DNA from: Takifugu bimaculatus
Taxonomy: Eukaryota; Chordata; Actinopteri; Tetraodontiformes; Tetraodontidae
Length of the DNA: 64,000 nt
NCBI GenBank assembly: GCA_004026145.2
Contig: CP034991.1
Coordinates: 9,218,592 to 9,282,591, forward strand
Direction: 5' to 3'
The translations under genes and the position numbers were made by a program. Position 1 is the first letter of the stretch; each line of letters starts with the position of its first letter. The notes beneath the pieces are model-generated. The model worked only from the letters and a program-made list of their open reading frames with translations, had not been told where the DNA came from and made no database searches. Positions 60,701 to 64,000 of this stretch are shown here, piece by piece.

Positions 60701-62216
60701 AGCCCAATAAGCAAACTAAAGACACTGGTAGAGAAGAGAAAGATGACAAAGGCTATGAGAAAAAAGGTATGCCACTGGCCGTTATTAGAAGTGACATTAG
60801 TATTAGTCCTAGCCCTAATCATAGAACTCATAGCACCATAGAAAAAGCACACCTGGTATATCTTGGTGTTTACCCAAAAATGAATTTGATAAGAATGAGC
60901 AAAAGACAAATATCAGTTACAGAAATTGATCTGTTTACCTTTGTTGTGTACCGTTTTTGTGCCCAAAGCAACACAGAAGATTCTGATTCCAGGGGGTTCA
61001 AAGTTCAGTCAACTGTCCAAAATTGCCTACATCAGCTTCCAAGGTAAGACTACCTTGGCACGTTCAGATGCCATTGACCACTACAGGATAGGGAAAGTGG
61101 AGATGTCCATCTCCCCGTAAGCAGTCCATACCCCCCCACTCAAAGTTAAATACATTTTTCGTTTGTTAAAATTAAATAAATAAACAATAATAAAACCCTT
61201 CCCCCGGAAACTTGCTCAAGCCTGAACTGTCTATTTCTCTGTACCTGTTTTTACAGTTTGGTCTTGCATTCATCAATGGTGTTGATTGGGTTGATGCAGA
61301 AATTCTTCCTAAACAGATATCACAAATCAACAGGAAAAATGCTAATCAATAATCAGTCAAAAATCCCTCTTCATTTACGTCCCTTTTTTTGTAATTTATT
61401 CTCTGCCTTTCTCTCAATTGTCTTATGCCCAGATTGTGAGTGTAACGATCACTCAAGTCGTTGCAGTTACATTGATTTCATCAATGTCGTCACATGTGTG
61501 AGCTGTAAACACAACACACGGGGTCAGAGGTGTCAGTACTGTCGTCTTGGGTTCTATAGAAATGCTTCACTTCCGCTCAGTGATGAGAACGTTTGTGCTG
61601 GTCAGTAATGCACACATTCAATATTTGTTATCATTACAGTGGTTTGAGAATAATTTTGGTGTTTGTACAGTGTGTAACTGTGATGAAGAACGCAGTGTTT
61701 CCCCTCACTGTTCGGATGATGGCATATGCCAGTGTAAACCTGGGGCCTCAGGGCGTCGTTGTGACTCCTGCCTACCTGGATATACCTGGAGAGGTAATGG
61801 ATCAGGCTGCACAGGTGAGCTGTTGCGACATTTCTACAACTACAGTGCAGGTTTTAATTAAACTAAATTAATTAACACTTGATCATATTGTGCTCTCAGA
61901 AAAGATGTGTGATGAGGAGAATTTGATTTGTCGGAACGGAGGAACGTGCATTAACTTTCAGCGTTGCATGTGTCCCGACAGCTTTACAGGCATGTAACGC
62001 ACATGTTAATTTAATTGTTCTGAAGTTTGATGTTACAAGTTAGTGAGCAGTCTAATGGCTGGGTCTGGTAATGTCACATTTTCAGGTGTGTTTTGTGAGA
62101 AGAGCATCTGCCTTAAGGAGAACAGCTGCCTTGATGATACAAATGGCTCCTCTACCACTCTAACTGTACAGCTTTACCTGCTGACCCTGGGGGTTATATC
62201 ATCTACCTTCTACTGA
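50481..62216 (+). CDS. ntng2: netrin-G (NTNG2-like) with a giant mucin-like insert
   Basis: Coding exons: 50481-50705, 53402-53660, 56033-56178, 56320-56558, 57036-57208, 57335-57358, 58588-60610, 60695-60766, 60969-61043, 61433-61600, 61671-61814, 61900-61989, 62086-62216. All fit in phase, allowing one +1 shift near 60049. About 1255 aa. Signal peptide 1-21; laminin N-terminal domain to about residue 290 (ENPYLCSDECDASSPD, ITLSWNKSLEL, FGMSPKRVSDL); LE1 (RCKCNLHASQCMLRD). Unusual insert about 356-1078; then LE2 (CECNDHSSRCSYIDF), LE3, an EGF-like module and a hydrophobic C-terminus fitting a GPI signal. Netrin-G2 is a GPI-anchored synaptic adhesion ligand of NGL-2. Without exons 6-9 the protein would be 524 aa, close to human NTNG2 (530). 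The synteny with med27 favours ntng2 over ntng1. Confidence 0.92.
51483..52043. other. netrin-G intron 1, unassigned
   Basis: Open frames around 51483-51823 contain GT-rich low-complexity sequence and have no family signal. Nothing supported. Confidence 0.4.
52225..53040 (+). pseudogene. hAT transposase (ZMYM1-like) fragment
   Basis: An open frame to 52832 includes LIGCVKFCGVFDLAL, NGASNPGIFCGLVN and a short tail. These match hAT-type transposases of the ZMYM1/ZNF862 kind (CVKFCGAFELALRGHDE... NPGIFRGLVNF by memory). The C-terminal dimerisation part follows in another frame at 52857-53039 (TVLKRIKKFLRNT, LNALAMMNM). The DDE-containing middle is deleted. In netrin-G intron 1, same orientation. 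Confidence 0.65.
54020..54525 (-). mobile_element. CR1/Rex1-like LINE C-terminal fragment
   Basis: Minus strand: LQRIVNIAGRIIGAPLPSLY, DASHTNLFRLLPSGMRYRSL and RANKLPESPLKA. It matches the last part of an RT ORF in fish CR1/Rex1-type LINEs (IINDSTHPLF.LLPSGRRYR). Truncated. In netrin-G intron 2. Confidence 0.55.
54526..56032. other. netrin-G intron 2, remainder unassigned
   Basis: AT-rich intronic sequence up to the exon 3 acceptor. No repeat family or exon recognised. Confidence 0.4.
57738..57796. repeat. (CA)n microsatellite
   Basis: GCGCGC followed by about 26 CA units in the intron upstream of the large netrin-G exon. Confidence 0.95.
58588..60610 (+). CDS. ntng2: 2-kb Ser/Thr- and Pro/Asp-rich exon of netrin-G
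   Basis: A single exon of 674 codons, phase 1 at both ends, between a CTCTGACAG acceptor and an ACAG|GTAAAA donor. Three zones: 58588 to about 59400 is mucin-like, dominated by Thr, Ser, Val and Asp (TTTITSTSETTTTTSTD); about 59450-60045 is built of Pro/Asp/Leu repeats (LPDVP, PDIP, VDVLTPDI twice); about 60075-60610 is acidic and Glu/Asn-rich (QEEESLVVQAEGQSP). A few cysteines (TACVTCYT, IRCCDVPP) are present. Such composition suggests an O-glycosylated, extended stalk. There is one extra base in a TTT at 60049-60051. Open throughout otherwise, so it is under coding constraint. Confidence 0.8.
60695..61043 (+). CDS. ntng2: two small phase-1 exons of the netrin-G variable region
   Basis: Exon 60695-60766 encodes a charged 24-residue segment (NKQTKDTGREEKDDKGYE). 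Exon 60969-61043 encodes 25 residues (KILIPGGSKFSQLSKIAYIS) and then joins LE2 at 61433. Both are phase 1-1, so each can be skipped. Between LE1 and LE2 mammalian netrin-Gs have alternatively spliced, short 'unknown domain' exons, and these occupy the same place. The second is less certain: its frame stays open past the donor. Confidence 0.6.
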
Positions 62217-62730
62217 CCACTCCTCTTTAAAAACAGGGTCTCATATATCACACTAAGTTAATTTGCACATTCAGGAACAATAGATAGCACCAGCAACTAA
62301 CAACCCACTCTCCTGTTCAGTCATATCTGCAGAGACATCACATCGAATCAGTAGCATATCGGTGCAAGTCAGGAATCACAGCATTTTTATTAGTCGTCTT
62401 GGAATATACTGCATTCAGTTAGATTTTACTGTAGCTGAAGCATATGATGTTGATGAGGTAAGTATCTCTCATCATAGTCATATTTCAACTCAAAATAAAC
62501 TAATGGATTCTCAGAGATTATCTTAACATCCGTGTAGCTTGTTTGTCATTCTAAAGGTGAAAATTAGTTCCTCAGCACTTACTAGCCTACATGATTCAGT
62601 TTAATTTTGATTGACTTTAGAAATTGCTACTTGGTGGTGCCCGTGGTCATGGCATTCAAATCCAAAAACATTATTGAAAAGTATCTGTATATAACAGTAT
62701 GCTGTATATAAATTTTGTACAGTTTTGTTA

Positions 62731-62736
62731 AATAAA
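62731..62736 (+). terminator. ntng2: netrin-G poly(A) signal
   Basis: AATAAA about 515 nt after the netrin-G stop codon, followed by a GT-rich stretch near 62755-62780. An alternative AATAAA lies at about 62494. Confidence 0.5.
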
Positions 62737-62825
62737 GCCTTGATTATATTCCAGCCTTTGGTCTCATTGCTTAAGTTGTACTTGCTGAAAACATTTTCTA
62801 TTTGTGACATACATATGTACAGTAT

Positions 62826-63550
62826 AGAAGAGTCCTAGGGTCACTCATGATGGGAAAAGAGAGAGGAAGAAGATTTTGACTTTACCTTGCACTTCAAGAA
62901 TAAAGACAAAAGGTTGAGGAAATGTGGAAATGCAATGTCGAGGATAAAGGCAAAAGGACTTTGTCTTAAGTTTGCTTCAGATTTGTAGCTTTCTATTCAG
63001 CAGTCAAGGGGGAAATTGATGCTGATCGACTGTTCCTCCAGCACTGTACGCTGACAGGCCGATATACAGTATTAATTTCGGAAGTCGGAGCTGGGAATAA
63101 CGTCACGGACGAGTTACCAGCGTTCCAGTTACAAAGTCGGAAAAGAAGATGGTGATCTCCGCGAAAGCGATTCTCGCGCCGACATGTGGTCCTTCTGCAA
63201 CTTTTAAACTATGTGGACGAGGAGGAAACACAAAACGTAGCCCTACTTTTTCTCTTGGTGTTTACAAAAGGAACCGAAGAGTGAGTGCTCCGGTTGTTGA
63301 GGATTCTTCGACTTTCCGAGTAGGAAATCCGATTTCGAGGGGGAGGACTAGTTGAAATTTCCGACTTGAAACTCGTAAATTCATTTAAATCATATGGAAA
63401 ACTGTTTTACACATAATGTATATTTTAATAGTATGAGCTATACAAATGAAAAGAGATAGAATAGCGATAGTTAATTATATATGTGTAAGGATACATTTTA
63501 ATGCGACAGGAATTTACGTCATTTGACCGCGACACTGATTTACTGGCAAA
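62826..63550. other. intergenic, endog promoter region
   Basis: The interval between netrin-G and endog. Part of it (63075-63375) contains TCGGAAGTCGG and its complement-like CCGACTT motifs, suggesting a small fold-back repeat. The short ORF at 63149-63355 has no family signal. The endog promoter should lie just upstream of 63551, but no core element is clear. Confidence 0.4.
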
Positions 63551-63720
63551 ATGAAGCCCTTCTGTCGGACCGGAGCGACCTTATTGTTTGGAGCGGGACT
63601 CGGAATTTCAGGTGAGCCGCCTGCTGAGCATTAATGGCGTTCAAGACGAAGAGCAAGAGGCCAATCTGCTGAACCGGCTCCCAGTGGTCCCGGTGGTCCA
63701 GGCGTCGGAGCTGACAGTCA
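63551..63720 (+). CDS. endog: endonuclease G, mitochondrial, exon 1 (partial gene)
   Basis: ATG at 63551 gives MKPFCRTGATLLFGAGLGI, like the mitochondrial targeting start of ENDOG (MRALRAGLTLASGAGLGA in human). After a one-base shift near 63606, ANLLNRLPVVPVVQASELTV matches LLGRLPVLPVAAAAEL of human ENDOG. A donor follows at 63720 (GTCA|GTACGC). The catalytic DRGH-containing exons lie beyond the window. ENDOG is a nuclease of the intermembrane space, also on human 9q34. GTGAGC at 63611 could instead be a splice donor, but then the second matching segment would be intronic. Confidence 0.6.
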
Positions 63721-64000
63721 GTACGCGTGCATATTGGTACCTCAATAGAAGAAAGGGTTACACATTGAGGGAAAGGTCATCGATGGAAGAAATTCCTTTT
63801 CTAGGCTTTGATCTTTCTAAGTTTAGATTTGGACGAATTAAGGACGGTTCCGGGCAAATTCTGTCCAGGAATACCTGTAATATACGATTGGAAAACTGAA
63901 CTGCTTTGTAACCCACAATTAATTATTTTGGCACTGTTTTATATGACATAAAGGTCAAATCAACTTATTTGTAGAAATAGTCGCTTTCCCCTGAATTCTT

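Noticed and set aside
61258..61608. An open frame running from an acceptor-like site at 61256 into LE2
   Set aside because: It would retain intron sequence with no resemblance to netrin-G. The phase-1 acceptor at 61433 gives the expected cysteine pattern.

Overview
The window is vertebrate, almost certainly teleost, nuclear DNA. It has split genes with GT-AG introns, low coding density and a dense load of fish-type transposable elements: L2-like LINEs, Rex3/RTE with a GATG tail, pogo-like, hAT and Harbinger DNA elements, tRNA-derived SINEs and a GMR1-type Ty3/gypsy element. No prokaryotic genes, CRISPR arrays or rRNA genes were seen.

Four host genes could be assembled exon by exon from reading frame, splice sites and remembered family sequences. 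(1) fnbp1 (F-BAR/SH3 protein FBP17), minus strand, 8171-27974, 16 coding exons, about 620 aa. (2) med27 (Mediator subunit 27), minus strand, 39627-43633, 8 exons, 311 aa. (3) ntng2-like netrin-G, plus strand, 50481-62216, 13 exons, about 1255 aa. (4) Probable exon 1 of endog (mitochondrial endonuclease G), plus strand, 63551-63720, running off the right edge. The human orthologues all lie on 9q34, so this is a conserved synteny block and supports the paralogue calls.

Region by region: 1-8170 is intergenic and holds pogo-like copies and an L2-like LINE that carries nested pogo and hAT insertions. 8171-27974 is fnbp1, whose introns hold another L2-like LINE, two non-autonomous DNA elements, a gypsy remnant and a SINE. 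28500-39200 is a nested cluster: a Rex3 LINE split by a GMR1-type retroelement and by an unclassified intron-containing gene-like insert, with 4.4 kb of the cluster inverted. 39627-43633 is med27. 43800-49800 holds LINE, Harbinger-like, L1 and SINE debris. 50481-62216 is netrin-G. 62217-64000 leads into endog.

The most unusual features are: a 2-kb, single-exon Ser/Thr- and Pro/Asp-rich insert between the first and second laminin-EGF modules of netrin-G, more than doubling the protein; an inversion whose two breakpoints carry the same 19 bp in opposite orientation; the gene-like insert with GTGTAGAC motifs at both ends; and the same kind of +1 frameshift at a TTTC site in three different host genes, which more likely reflects assembly errors than three pseudogenes.
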